Positions 1 to 11,394 are shown, numbered from the stretch's first letter. The stretch: DNA of 64,000 bases from Tilletiaria anomala UBC 951 (GCF_000711695.1 NW_013547019.1:248001-312000); one strand, 5' to 3'. Made by a program: numbers and translations. Notes: generated from the sequence alone by a model not told the origin.

Positions 1-589
1 CGGTCATCTACCTCGTCAACCTGAGCGAAAAGGACTACGTGCGAAAGAAGAACAAATGGCTCCCCAAGATTAAAGAGTGGATTGACACCAACAACCCGGG
101 AGACCTGCTCATCCCCTTCAGCGTTGCGCTCGAGGAGCGATTATTACAGCTCGGCTCCCCCGAAGCTGAGGCGGAAGAGCTCAAAACGCTCGGGCCGAAC
201 GTAACCGGCGCCCTGGGCAAGATCACCAAGGCAGGCTACGACGGTCTCGACCTGATCCGATATTTCACCTGCGGTCCAGACGAGGTACGAGCGTGGACGA
301 TCAGGAAAGGCACCAAGGCGCCGCAGGCGGCTGGTGTCATCCACACTGACTTTGAGAACAAGTTCGTTTGCGGTGAAATCATGGCCTACAATGACCTCAA
401 GGAGCATGGCAGCGAGAACGGCTGCAAGGCGGCCGGAAAGTATGTTCAGAAGGGCAAGACATACGAGATGGTGGATGGCGATATTGCTTAGTGAGTATCC
501 TCGAAGGCGACTCCCTGGTACAAGCATTTCTCAACAACCTTACTGAAACTTTCACTCTGCTTTTTCTCAGCTGGAAGAGCGGCGCATAA
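1..589 (+). CDS. OLA1: OLA1/YchF Obg-like ATPase, 3' part (cut by window edge)
   Basis: Exons 1-490 and 571-589; the first full codon starts at base 3 and the 5' part lies outside the window. The visible residues are the end of the GTPase fold ([12 protein letters not shown]) followed by the TGS domain of the YchF/OLA1 family, including [20 protein letters not shown] and [15 protein letters not shown]. The reading frame meets a stop at the intron if left unspliced. Removing 491-570 (GTGAGT...TCTCAG) restores the usual fungal tail DIAYWKSGA. OLA1 is a cytosolic ATP-preferring P-loop protein linked to translation and stress responses; that role is family knowledge. The next gene, GOS1, converges on it with under 100 bases between the two stops. 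Confidence 0.93.
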
Positions 590-678
590 TGTTCCAGCAT
601 GCCATCATTCATGTATAATAGACACGACCAAAATGCATTTTACTGATACCGCCATCTATGTGTTCATATTCTGAGTCG

Positions 679-1569
679 TTACCATCCACTCGTCATATAC
701 ATGAGGATGAGCACAGTACAGATGCCGATGGTGAGACCCATGATGATGCTGTCTCTCCGCCTTCGTCTGTTGATCATGGTGATGACGCCGTTGATGCCGG
801 GCAAGGATTGAGCAGTGCGCGTCATGCGCGATGCTATTGACCCGATCAGATCTCGCTGCGCTGCAATGTCTTGCCGTGTCGCATAGGCCTGGTCTAGCGT
901 TGAGTCGATTATCGAATGCGAATTGTCCAGACGAGACCGCTCTGTAAGCAGTGCATCCGTGTCCGAAGTATACCTGGCCTTGTATGAGCTGCACAGGAGA
1001 GATAAGCACAGAGGCCAGTGAGCTCATGTTGAAGGCAACGTTGAAGCATAATGTACGCACTCAATGTCATGTTGCACATTACCCAGCAAGTCTCGTCGAT
1101 CCACCGCGTGCTGCACGTTAGTCTTGAGTCTTCGGTAGTCCCTCTGGAAATCGAGCAAAACTTCTCGATGTCGCTGCACTGCATGCATCTGCACCGTGGA
1201 GGGCGGCACGCTAGGGTCGTCCAGCAGCGTCGTGAGCGAGTCGACCGATGCGGTAAGCTCAACCAAGAGATTTTCTATTTCTGCTTCTTGCAGTTGCGGG
1301 TCTATCCTGCTATCTCCGTTGGCGCCGTCCATTGATACAGATGTGAAATCTCGCTTGTTGCCTCCGTATGCGCCATAGATCGAGGAACTGCTGCCATCGC
1401 CATGTCCGCCGCCGGCGGACAAGCTTGCGATCTCGTTTGGCACGCGTGAGTACAGCGTCAGTTTTGCATCCAGAGAGGACTCGAGGAGCCGAGTTTGACG
1501 CCGGGCGGTGTCCCAGCGTGAGGTGGAGCTGGAAGCACCGCCGCCGAAGGTGCTGCTGCTACGCGACAT
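679..1569 (-). CDS. GOS1: Golgi Qb-SNARE GOS1 (GOSR1/GS28)
   Basis: Exons 1569-1061 and 988-679, 272 aa. The start chosen is the ATG before SRSSSTFGGG, because the family-like text begins just after it (TARRQTRLLESSLDAKLTLY); the open frame continues upstream but looks like leader sequence. The 72-base intron is fixed by phase and joins HDI to DSYKARYTSD. A Qb-SNARE helix follows (about residues 185-245, with LDQAYATRQDIAAQRDLIGS), then a basic stretch RRRRRD and a single C-terminal membrane anchor (IIMGLTIGICTVLILMY). This is the tail-anchored topology of GOS1/GOSR1, which acts in ER-Golgi and intra-Golgi fusion. A Gly/Ser-rich insert near residues 55-85 makes it longer than animal homologues. 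Confidence 0.93.
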
Positions 1570-2047
1570 GTTAGCCGATGATGCAGAGCGGTGCACTTGA
1601 GCAATCCCCCGATGGTGGCTGTTGGCGAGCGCAAATTCAAGTTCGCCTCTTTGCGCAAAGCAGCTAGCTGCTTGAGCGCCGCCTCCTGGCCTATCTCTTG
1701 CGTTCGCTTTGGGGAAATTTATGCCGATGGACGCCGGCGGCGTCGCTGTTGGAGATGTGACGGTGCGAAGACTTGATTTTGACACACTCTCAGAGTCTGA
1801 AGTGAGGAGTGTGGGCTGTCCAAGAAAGTGCAAGCGGAATTCGCGCTTCACTATTAAGAGCTTCACTTGAGAACGTGAAATATTATTAGTGAACCCTTGA
1901 AGTTCGCCATCATCGACTTCTTCACAGTTCATCACACAGGAGAACCTTTCGATTATCGGTTACATTTCCCCTCAGGCTGACAGGCCCTGTGCACGATCTG
2001 AAACCGAGAAATCTGGAGCAGACCGATTTGCGTCACAGGCCATCAGG
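1570..2047. promoter_or_regulatory. Divergent intergenic region GOS1 / CWF18
   Basis: This 478-base stretch separates two divergent starts and must hold both promoters. The GOS1 reading frame stays open to about 1935 on the minus strand, but that part shows no family resemblance and is most simply 5' leader. I see no clear TATA box. Confidence 0.5.
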
Positions 2048-2916
2048 ATGGAAGCAGCCGCACAATCACGCAAGGAGAAGTTGGCGGCTCTACGGAAGCG
2101 CAAAGCAGATGAAGATGCAGGCATGGTGTCACGGGATGCCGCAAAGCCGCGAAACATGGACGATGACGAAGGGATGGACGAAGGTCTTCTAATCAAGAGA
2201 AGCTTCAGAAATTACGATCCGAAGAACAGGCAGATGAAGAAGACCGCTGCTGGGCAAGGGATAGAGGATACGGTCGAGCAAGGTAGGCATGGATGTGTTC
2301 CCGCGCAAGGGAACGAAACAGGTCACAGCACTGACATGCCTCTCTGCTCTCTTTCCCATTCTCCGTTGCAATAGCTGTCGAGGGTTTGCAGGAGAGAGTG
2401 CTTAAAGAGGATGAAGCCAAACGGCAAGAAGAGCTAGTACGTTCAGCTTCCCAGCAGTCTTGCACTTCAATTACTGATTCGCCATCAATCGCATTGCATT
2501 TACCCCGGGACATCTTCTGTCAGGACTTGCTAAATATCGCACCCAAGCGACCAAATTGGGACCTCAAGCGTGACCTCAAGAAGCGGTTAGGCAAAGTGGA
2601 GCGCAAAGACAAGGAAACTATCCTGGTCTTGATCCGTGCGTCGACCGATGATCAGCGTAGATTCAACAGGCTGCCTTGAACTGATTTGCCTTTGCCTGCT
2701 ACCTCATTACTCTGCGCCCTGATATGGAATGCAGGAAGACGAATAGCGGCAGGGCGCGATGCGGCGGGTGCCAACAAAGACAGCGAGTCGGCAGGCTTGA
2801 ACGCCATGACTGCAGAAATGGCTGCGAGCGCGACGGTAGAACGAGGAGCTGGGCGAATAGGGACGCAATACGACGATGATGATAGTGACGATGACGTTCA
2901 AGACGAGGATGTATAG
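2048..2916 (+). CDS. CWF18: Spliceosome-associated protein CWF18 (CCDC12)
   Basis: Exons 2048-2282, 2375-2436, 2524-2635 and 2735-2916 give 196 aa; phases agree at all three joins. The protein begins with a charged helix (MEAAAQSRKEKLAALRKRK) and has the family core LLNIAPKRPNWDLKRDLKKR followed by KVERKDKETILVLIR. The tail is acidic (YDDDDSDDDVQDEDV). CCDC12/Cwf18 is a small component of the activated spliceosome (Prp19-related complex) in the nucleus; that is family knowledge. It is divergent from GOS1 and convergent with ADE4, whose proposed end lies 126 bases away. The tail differs from animal CCDC12 and may be lineage-specific. Confidence 0.92.
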
Positions 2917-3042
2917 TAATGCAGTTGCGCAGTAAATGAGAGAACATGGACTGTATCACCATAAAACGCATAAGGTACAAGTATGCCCGCTTTTCCCTTG
3001 GGCTTTCCGTGCGACGACGACCGAATCCATCACCGAATGGTT

Positions 3043-5097
3043 TCACCGCGTCCAGCCGTTATATAGGCTGTCAGACGCAAAGGATCAGATTCGCGCAGGT
3101 CAGAGAGGGGCAACAGTGGTGCGGGCGGGCAGAGTCGCATTTACTCACCCAATATCGTCAGCGCCATTCATCGGCCCATTACACGTTATGTGTGTCTCTT
3201 CTACGTGATCCCCACCTCCGAGGATCCTTGTCTCTCCCGAAACGGCGTGTGCATCCAGCGCAACGGCCATCTTGGAATCATTGAGACCTTCGCCTCCAGC
3301 GCCGCCCGCTAGGCCACCAGCAGGATAGCTGATGGCACCGCTCTTCTGCTTGATCTTTGCGTTCTCGCTACGCAGGCCCTCGAGGTGCTCAAGGTATTTG
3401 CTGTCGACGCCACCGGTGACGTACTTGCCATCGAAGACGCTGCAGTCGAACTGCTTGATCTCAGGGTTGAGCTGGCGCACGCTCTCGATGAGGTCCGGCA
3501 GCGTCTGGTAGATGACCAGATCTGCGTGGATGGCTTCGGCTACTTGCTCCTCGGTCCGGCCATGCGCGACGAGCTCGTGTCGGCTAGGCATGTCGATGCC
3601 GTACACGTTGGAGAAGCGGATCGGCGGGGCGCACGAGGCTATGATGACTTTGCGCGCGCCGGCGTCGCGCGCCATCTGGATGATCTCCTTGGACGTCGTA
3701 CCGCGCACGATCGAGTCATCGACGAGCAGGACATTCTTGTCAGCGAACTCGAGTGCCATGGCGTTGAGCTTTTTCCGCACGTTCTTGCGACGAACGTCTT
3801 GCCCGGGCATGATGAACGTGCGTCCAACGTAGCGGTTCTTGACAAAGCCCTCACGGTACGGAATGGCGAGCTTCTGCGCCAGTTGCAATGCCGCGACGCG
3901 CGACGTGTCGGGTACGGGGATGACCACGTCGATTGTCTCCCCTTTTAATTTTAAGACTCGGGCCACCTCATCGGCCAGCTTGTCTCCCATGGCCATCCTG
4001 CTTCGATATACGCTGATGCCGTCCAAAACCGAGTCGGGACGCGCAAAGTAGACGTACTCGAAGATGTCAGGCGAGAAGGTGTACGTATTGACCGCCGTCG
4101 CTGGCGGAACGAGCAAGCGGCGACTGACGTTGTTTCGCGTGATGATGACCGCTTCGCCAGGTCGGATGTCCTCAAAGTCTTCAAAGCCAAGCGCGTCGCA
4201 GACGACCGACTCGGACGTGAAGCAGTAGTCCATGCTGTGAGCACGGCCGCCGGTGCCGAATGAGGAGGTAGCGGAAGGGCCCGCCTTGCGCGAACACATG
4301 CCGAGCGGTCGGATGCCGTTCGGATCGCGGAAGGCGATGATACCAAAGCCGGCGAGCATCGCCACACACGCGTAGCCACCGTGCGCTTGTCGCATCAATC
4401 CGCCGATGGCATTGAAAATGTCCTCCTCGTTGATCCTGAATTGCGAGAAGCGCGGAGCGCACGTCTTAGCATCGAGTCCTTCTTTCGACGCGAAAGCATT
4501 GCGGCAGTGATGGATGCCCTGGTGGGCAACACTCACCTGAACTTCCCAGTGGCTTGCAGGTTGTTGGCAAAGATGTTGAGGAGAAGCTCGCTGTCGGAAT
4601 CAGTGTTGATGTGCCTGTGAGCCTCGGCATCGAGGAAGGAGCGCAATTCGTTCGTGTTGATGAGGTTGCCGTTGTGCGCAAAGACGATGCCGTACGGAGA
4701 GTTGACATAGAAAGGCTGCGCCTCGGCATGGTTTGAGGACCCAGCGGTCGGGTAACGGACTGAGGTTGTGCGGTGAAACAAAGAGCAGACACAAGGAGGA
4801 AAAGGAGGGAGAGAATTGGTATCTCAGTGTCATGCAAATAGATCTCCGGCCGAGCTTCCTTCAGCTGATGCGCTCACCATGTCCGACGCCCATGCTGCCC
4901 ACCAGTCTACTCAAGCTGGTCGCGTCAAAGACGTCGCGGACCATACCATTGGCCTTGCACTGGTAGAATCGCCCCTTGTTACCGCACGTCACAATGCCGG
5001 CTGCATCCTGGCCACGATGCTGGAGCAGCGAAAGCCCCTCGTTGATCTCGGGGGCTGCTGCGCCCTCGGCGAGGAGGAGAGCCATGATCCCACACAT
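3043..5097 (-). CDS. ADE4: Amidophosphoribosyltransferase (first step of de novo purine synthesis)
   Basis: Exons 5097-4878, 4759-4537, 4435-3149 and probably 3067-3043, about 584 aa. The enzyme transfers glutamine amide nitrogen to PRPP in the cytosol. It starts MCGIMALL, so Cys2 becomes the N-terminal nucleophile of the class II glutaminase domain. [12 protein letters not shown] and [10 protein letters not shown] follow. The phosphoribosyltransferase half has the PRPP loop [14 protein letters not shown] and [12 protein letters not shown]. The first three exons are secure. The long third exon can stop at 3145, but a perfect donor (GGTGAGT) sits on that stop. Splicing to 3067 adds a short tail reading GLYNGWTR, which resembles the DI-x-(L/I)-(Y/H)-N ending I associate with fungal homologues. 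I prefer the spliced end, with moderate confidence. Confidence 0.92.
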
Positions 5098-5761
5098 GTT
5101 GCACAATGACGAATGCTCCTGTACCGGGAAGAGACGAATGAAAAGATATAAGGCGAAAAGGATCAAGCCGCCCTCTGCAGCTTGGAGGGACAATCTCCAA
5201 CTTTACAAAGACAAGCTTGTCGACAATAGGCCACCAGAAGCAATGGCCTCACGATCAGGATTCTTGCGCCGTTGGGGGAGAAAGTCTGCCCTTCGCTTCC
5301 GGCGAGATCGACTGTTGACACTGGGGGTGGGGGGTTGTTCTGCAAGCACTCGACTTGAAGACTGGAACAAGGGCCAGTTGCTTGGGTGCATGCATGCGCG
5401 TTACAGCGTGGGTGCAACGGTGTGACGGTATACATTAGACAAGTGCATGCTACAGCTACCTCGACGGATTTCGCAGTTTCGCTTCCTCGTTGCTGCACTC
5501 TCTCGTTCTCTTTTTTTTTCTTTCGGTTTTCCGCCAGTTCTCTTCGTTCTGCGCTGGATGAATTTTTTTATCTTTCCAAAATCTTTTGGCAGTAGCCGAG
5601 AATAGCGAGAGAGCGCTCGAAAAAAAAGAAAAAAAGAAGAAAACCCACGAAAAAAGAGCGGAACGGAACAAGGCAGCGACATGGTTTGGTTGTTTCTGGT
5701 TGGACTCCAAAATCTGATCCCCCCTACTGCGCTGCACGGTGAATGGCTTCTTGCGATGCAT
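5098..5761. promoter_or_regulatory. ADE4 promoter and ENGase 3' flank
   Basis: This stretch holds no convincing gene. It contains a pyrimidine tract near 5500-5530 (nine consecutive T) and, about 100 bases on, a purine tract near 5615-5650 made mostly of A with scattered G. The two are roughly complementary. Upstream of ADE4 I saw no clear TGACTC (Gcn4/Bas1-type) element. Confidence 0.45.
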
Positions 5762-8481
5762 TCAAAAGAGAGAGCGCACAACGACCTCTCGCCCGGCGGT
5801 GCGCTCACTCGAGAGCACCACTTCCGTCCTCCCGTACTCGCGCGTAGCCGTGCAGAGCCATTGTTCCTGATCCTCCCTCGCTCCACCCGCCTCGGGCGAA
5901 CGTCGTGTAAAGAGCTCGTAAAATGGCGCGTCGGGTGCAAAGTCTGCCCATTCGAGGATCGCGAAGCCCCTGTTGCTGCTGCTGCTAGCGGCGCTGCTTA
6001 TCGAGACTGTCCCCGAATCTCTCGCTTCTTGTACTGGCGCTGCAGCTGCAGTTTGGACAGAAATCACAGCCTCCTTCTGCTGTCTCTCTGCTGCGGCCTT
6101 TGACCGGAGACACAGGGCGCCGACGAAAAAGTTGACTGTGGCCGCTTCATCCTCCTCTCGTTCTTGAAGCAACTCGTGATCCCGCGCAACCAAGACGCCT
6201 AGCTCGGCCTCCTCGGCGGTCTGAGGCCAGCGGAACCATGCTTCGGTCCCCCGCCATCCCAGTGAGGCCACCCTTGCAGCGTCGGGCTGAGCACCTGCTG
6301 GACCTGCCTCATGCACCTCGCTCGCGCCTGCAGCTCTCAGGTGCGGCCGCACAGTCCAGGCGCTACTGGCAGCGCTGTCCTGTTTCTTGATGACAGCGGT
6401 GATTTGGACCATGAGACCCTCTACATGATCTGCTAACCCTGCAGGCGTTGCCTCGGTCAGCCGCAGCCTGAAGAAGGGTATAAAGACCCCCGCGCGGCCG
6501 TTCACCCCGCTCCTACTCTTGCTCAACCGCACCCTGACGCGAATGCAAGTGTTGCCAGACCAAGCATCGCTCGTTGTCGTTTCCATGTCCAAGCCGCGGC
6601 TGTCGGGTCCAGCGACCTGAGGAGATGGCGCTGACGTTGAACTTACGGGATCTTGTAAAAGCCAATGAGGCTGTGGCATGCTGGCAGCGACGTCCGTCCA
6701 TCCACTTACGGTAGCATCAAGCCTCTCTTCGCTCCAGTCGCGCACGCAGGCACCTCGGACGAACCACTTGCAGCCGGAGCCCATGGCAAAATTGGTGTAA
6801 AAGCTCTGAGCGCCGATCAAAAAGAAGTGGTAGTCCAGCTCCCAAACTCGTGGGGGGAAGTAGCGGCTGAGGGCGAACGCGTCGCCGGGCGTCTGCTCTT
6901 TTCGCTGTCGCTGTCGCTGCCGCCAGAACTGCTGGTCTTCGTTCCACCAGTCTTCCCAACTCCGATGACCTGGCTGATCGGCTGGCTCGTCGTGTTCCCA
7001 CGTCCATCCAGGCGCGAAGAGCGCAACGCTCAATCCTGCAGGTGGCGCTTCGTCCCTTTCGCGAGTGCGATGTGGCATGATCATCTCGAGGCTCTTCCAG
7101 CAGTCCATGCCGCCGCAGCAATTGCGGCCAAAGACGTCAATACCAACAAAGACGTCGCTGCGTGCGCGGCGCATCTGCTCGGCGAGCCGCGCAGACGCGA
7201 CGAGCGCAGGGTGGAAGCCGCCGTCCTGCGGCGCGCCCGTGTAGCTATGCACCGACTGCGGGAACTGGCCCGGCGGCAGCGCCTCTGGCGGCCGCACCCA
7301 GGTGTAGTTCGTGAAGATCGAGTCGGCGACTTCGAAGAAGGCCTGGTTGGCTGGCGTCAACGCGTCCTGCCACGCAAGCTCGCCGTCGATTGTCACGCTG
7401 TCGTACCACGCAACGTGCCAGCTCTCGCGACGCCGGTTCCGTCCTGCAGCGCGCTCGCTCTTGCGTGCATTCGCAATTCCCACCCTTCGACGTCCCTCGA
7501 AGCGCAGATAAGCGACCCACGCTCGCAGACGCGTAGCATTCTTTTGCATCTCGATGTGCCGCACGCGCGACCGGACCCACCACGGCCATGGCTCGCCACT
7601 GCATTGGAAGCCGAGATCGAGCGGGACCTCGACGTTGATTAGATAGCCATCAAAGCCGCGCTGAAGCGCAAGGGTGATGAGCACATCAGCAAAATGAGGC
7701 GAAAAGAGGAGCGCAGCTGCTGCAGTGTCGTTGGCGACGCTCCTGTGGTTGATGCACGATGGCCCCAGCAACGGGATGTGCTCGCATTCGGGACCGCGAA
7801 GAAGGAGCGATAGCTCGGCAATGCTTTCCTTCCATTCGAATATCCTGCAAACAAAAAATGTTGGATTCAGTCACCCAAGCATCGCTTGGCACAATGTCGC
7901 AGAAGGTCGCCTACGCACAACGTCCCGAGGATCTTGGTGCCGTGCCGGTGTGCCGCTTCGATCCAAGCTGGGGGTGGCACGGTGACACGATGATGTGAAA
8001 AATAGACAAAATAGTCTGCAAGTTGCCTGCACGCCTGTTAGCGAATCCTTCGTGACTGCGACGTGGGCTCTGCGGGATCTCACCAATGCTCGAAGGTATA
8101 ACACTGTGCATCAGGCTGTTCCTTGTAGCCTCCCTTGTGATCATGACAGACCATCAGTTTCGGCCGAAAATCATCCTCAGCCCCCTCTTCATGTCCGACT
8201 TTCAGGCTTGAGTCGCAGAGCTCGTTCATGTCCTCCACGTCGAGCAAGCCAAACTGGCCTCTCTTGTCGTTGAGGATCGGATGCGCGACATCCTGGGAGA
8301 TAGCACTAGCGCCAGTTGCGCCGGCGGTCTGCTGCCGCAAATCGGCCCAACAGTCCAGCAATTGGAGCTCGGTGAAGTAGCTCGGCTCAGGGAGCATATC
8401 TGGGTCGACGTCGGGGCGTAAGGGCGCCGACAAACAGTCGAGGTCGCCTGGACCTGCGTCCAGATCCAGGCTCGCGGGCAT
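5762..8481 (-). CDS. Endo-beta-N-acetylglucosaminidase, glycoside hydrolase family 85
   Basis: Exons 8481-8084, 8026-7919 and 7844-5762, about 862 aa. GH85 enzymes cut between the two core GlcNAc residues of N-glycans. Family landmarks appear in order: LMVCHDHKGGY, then FEHW joined by splicing to QLADYFVYFSHHRVTVPPP, then GTKILGT-LIFEWKESIAELSL, then FDGYLINVEVPL. The last carries the Asn-x-Glu catalytic pair (about Asn239 and Glu241), followed by WYDSVTIDGELAWQDALT. There is no obvious signal peptide, which fits the cytosolic ENGase branch. The start is the first ATG in the exon 1 frame; an upstream exon cannot be excluded. A 30-base GTAAGT...CAG segment near 6606-6650 would keep frame if removed but is too short to be a likely intron. 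Confidence 0.9.
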
Positions 8482-9560
8482 CCCTTCGAATCGAACTCGC
8501 TCCCTGCCAACTTTGAGCAAGCGAGAAGCAGTGACACTTTTGGTGCGATGACTCGGTCAAGGTTTCCCATTTACAAATGGTGTACACCAACCTTCCATTT
8601 GGTCTAAAAACGTCAAGACGCAAGCAATTTATAATAGTTTCAAGGTCAATCCCTGGTCCGGTCGTCCATTCCAGAGCCAGAACGGAGATTATTGCAAGTC
8701 TGTCGGGCGATGATGTCCATTTCATCCGGTGGTCTCTGACACGCTTGTGGGTGTTCTCAGAAAGCTCGGTCAGACCTCGGATGCGTGCGTGCACTAAGCC
8801 CATCCCCATGCTCTCTCGCTTTAGCCTTGGCCGCAACCAGGCCGCAAAGGAACAACGCCCTCACAACAACAAATGAAAGAAAGCTCTCGGAGGCTCCGTA
8901 CGCACGCGCCAGCCAACTGGACTCGAGCTGTTGATAGTTCGTCAGTTATTCGCCACGTGCAGTTCGGTCGAAGAGAGAAGAGGGAAGGGGAGAAAAGCGC
9001 CGCACTGCTGAAGAGTTGGAGTGTAACGCCAATCCCAAGACATCTTATCCAAGGCGCCCACTGCTCAGCTCGTCCAGGTCAGCCTTGAAGGTGCTTGCCT
9101 GCCTTTGAGGAGAGTGTATTACATCGCCTTTGCGCCATCCCCCCCCCACCGAATCTAATAATAGCTTTGCGCCAGAACCATGGAAGACAAAAGGACGGCA
9201 AAGGGAGACTCCAGGCTCTCCGAGTCTCGTCGCACCAACCCTTGAGATGGTGGCCAATGGCGAGCGATGGACTGACTACCTACGGACATCTCCATTTGGA
9301 CAGGAGTCCTAACACCACGGCGACGACGAGACATACTGACTTGGCCATGTTGAAATTGCACTGAACGCCTTCACTGCCAAGCTCCCCGTCCCATCCATCC
9401 CCCCCCCCCTTCCCCTTCCAGAAGACGCCTCTCTTGACCACAAGGCTCAACACGAACTCGTCTCTGCACGTGACAAGCCCAGACCAGCGCCAGATCTCTT
9501 GCCACAATCGTCTCTGTTCGCGCGTACGTCAACTCTTGCCTTACCTGCAGCATGATCTAG
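8482..9560. other. Intergenic, ENGase promoter and unresolved start of next gene
   Basis: About 1.1 kb with no gene I can support. It holds two homopolymer C tracts (about 9142-9150 and about 9400-9409). A first exon of the membrane-protein gene at 9561 should lie here, but no candidate ATG exon with a hydrophobic segment and a matching phase was found. Confidence 0.4.
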
Positions 9561-10406
9561 GACTTCCTCAGCCTGCCGATAGGCACCACAGGCGCCCTGA
9601 CGGCCAATTTCTGGGCGGATCTCTACGACGCTGATTATGTCTTCTTCGTCGTCGGCAATCGTATAGGCATCGCCTCCGCCCACGCGGTCGACGCCTCTGA
9701 GTTGGCCCAGGACGACAGGTCGCGCGCCGAAGCGACCCTTGCCCTCGCAGTTGTGCTCATCGTCGTCATCAGCTTGATCACTCCCATGGCCAATATCCTC
9801 TCCAACTTCTTGTTCAAGAGGAGGGATAGCCAATTTAACAGCATGCTGTGCCGGTTCATTATCACCTGCATCGAGTGGCTCCTCTGCTACGCAACCTCTA
9901 ACCAGCTCAGCTGGGCCGTCTCCTGGCTCTTCGACATCGTCGCGCTCATCTTCTACATTCGCCTGGGACGGACGGAGAGCAGGCGCGCGACACTCGAGCA
10001 GGAAGACGATGTGGAGAAGCGCAACAACTCGTTCAACGCCCACGACACCAGCAACAACAACAACAACTACTACGCAGCCTACAACGACAAGCTGCAATCC
10101 TTCAGCGCAACCGCGCCAGTGAAGCACTACGCCGCGCCGGCGCTCGTAGCTCAGCAGTACGCGCAGCCGCACACGCAGCAGCACACCCCAGTCGTGCCCT
10201 CAGCGGCAGCATGCCGCGCAGACGCCCACCATTCCCATGTCGGAGCGGGGCTCTGCGCAGCCGTCCTAAGGCTAAAAGATGAGCCACTACCACAGTCCCG
10301 ACGGCTCCGCCAGCTGCAAGCACAATGTGTACCAGGAGCCGGGCCAATCGTCCTACTAGTAGAGCAACACGCACCCATAGGTTGTAGCCGCCTGTTAGAT
10401 GGTTGA
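9561..10406 (+). CDS. Orphan multi-span membrane protein (5' end unresolved)
   Basis: The exon appears to begin at a CTAG acceptor before 9561. It reads DFLSLPIGTTGALTANFWAD, then two strong hydrophobic segments: ATLALAVVLIVVISLITPMA and, after a short charged loop, a longer one around WLLCYATSNQLSWAVSWLF. A polar tail rich in Asn, Tyr, Gln and His follows (NNNNNYYAAYNDK). The arrangement suggests a small tetraspan protein of MARVEL/SUR7-like kind, but no family motif decides it. The end is uncertain: this frame stops at 10404-10406, while another frame near 10216-10380 also has protein-like text (SERGSAQPS, YHSPDGSASCKHNVYQ), so an intron near 10200-10280 is possible. The antisense open frame over the same bases looks like a shadow. 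Confidence 0.5.
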   Translation, partial: DFLSLPIGTTGALTANFWADLYDADYVFFVVGNRIGIASAHAVDASELAQDDRSRAEATLALAVVLIVVISLITPMANILSNFLFKRRDSQFNSMLCRFIITCIEWLLCYATSNQLSWAVSWLFDIVALIFYIRLGRTESRRATLEQEDDVEKRNNSFNAHDTSNNNNNYYAAYNDKLQSFSATAPVKHYAAPALVAQQYAQPHTQQHTPVVPSAAACRADAHHSHVGAGLCAAVLRLKDEPLPQSRRLRQLQAQCVPGAGPIVLLVEQHAPIGCSRLLDG

Positions 10407-10614
10407 TGAAGCTCTTGCATGATTCCCCCTTTGTACGATATTCGTGTCCACTGCACTGCATTCACCACCGCCTCAGCCATTGCATCACCAAGATTGCAGT
10501 GCTAAAGCGCAGGATGGCATGGAAAGCGGAATAATACAATGGTGACCTGCGCCAGAGCAGATTGGCCGGCCAGCGAGCGAGTGCGCCTCCTTGGGGGCAT
10601 TTCGTCCACAGGCC

Positions 10615-11394
10615 TCACCGGCGTGACGGACTTCGACTCCTCGCCCTCGCGCTGCCTGCATTCCCTCGTCGGCCTCCTCCTCCTTTGCCTGCCCCGGAAG
10701 CCAGTGCCGGTGGTCGCACGAACGCAAAGTCTGCCTTAAGCTCCTGTTCCATTAGCGTCAACCCCGTCTCACATGCGTGAATGGCTGTCCGCGCTTCTGC
10801 GTTCGTTTCGTATTCGATCAGCGCATAGCCCTAGCGTCGTTGCCGCGCGGAAGAGCGAACGTCAGTGCCAAGAAGTTCAAGCTAAAAGTCAGGGTGCTCA
10901 CCTTGACATAGCCTGTCCGCCTGTCGAGGTTGAGGTGTAGGTTCTTGATCTCGCCAAAGTCGGCAAACTTGTCCATCACCTCCTCCTCCGTTGCTTCCTC
11001 ATGTACATTGGTCACCAGCACGATCCATCCTTCGACGGCTGCGATCCGGGGCCGAGAAAACGAGAATCACTATTAGCAAAGACGACAGAGCAAAGAAGTC
11101 TAGGCGGCGTCCGTAGCTTCTCACTCACATCGCGCTTCTCGGCTCTGCGTTGCGCCATCTACCCTGTCAAATCCTTTGCTGCGAACGCCATCCAAAACCT
11201 CACTGTGGTCGCCCGCCTTGGGCTTGAAGCCTCTCCCTTTTCGCTTGATGGAAGGGTCTGGATCAGCAATGATGCACATATCAGTAGCTGTCAGGTGTGC
11301 AGCACGAAGCTTCAAACGGTGCGGCCGAGGCTGAGCGCTCACCATCTTCCATCTCGACATCGGCGTCGTTCCGGTTCATTTCTGCGTCTGACAT
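10615..11394 (-). CDS. RBM8A: Exon-junction-complex RNA-binding protein Y14 (RBM8A/Tsunagi)
   Basis: Exons 11394-11343, 11257-11129 (or starting at 11287), 11038-10902 and 10830-10615; 177 aa, or 187 aa with the longer exon 2. One RRM is present: [20 protein letters not shown], then [19 protein letters not shown] spliced to [13 protein letters not shown]. The basic N-terminal motif KRKGRGFKP and the SR-like tail (ARSRSPSRR) are also typical. Y14 pairs with Mago in the exon junction complex deposited upstream of splice junctions, acting in nuclear export and decay of mRNA. Two in-frame acceptors are available for exon 2. The one at 11257 has a better branch-like TACTGAT upstream. The gene is divergent from THOC1. 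Confidence 0.93.

Noticed and set aside
1570-1935. N-terminal extension of GOS1 in the same open frame
   Set aside because: The sequence is unlike any SNARE N-terminus, and family resemblance begins exactly at the ATG at 1569.
5500-5650. T-rich and A-rich tracts as retroposon tails
   Set aside because: No target-site duplication or body of an element is visible; they look like promoter-type homopolymer tracts.
6606-6650. GTAAGT...CTCAG as a 30-base intron in the GH85 gene
   Set aside because: It is shorter than any functional spliceosomal intron I would accept here, and the frame is open through it.
9447-10184. 245-codon minus-strand open frame rich in Val, Asp and Glu
   Set aside because: It is the complement of the membrane-protein exon on the plus strand; its composition follows from that exon and it has no domain.
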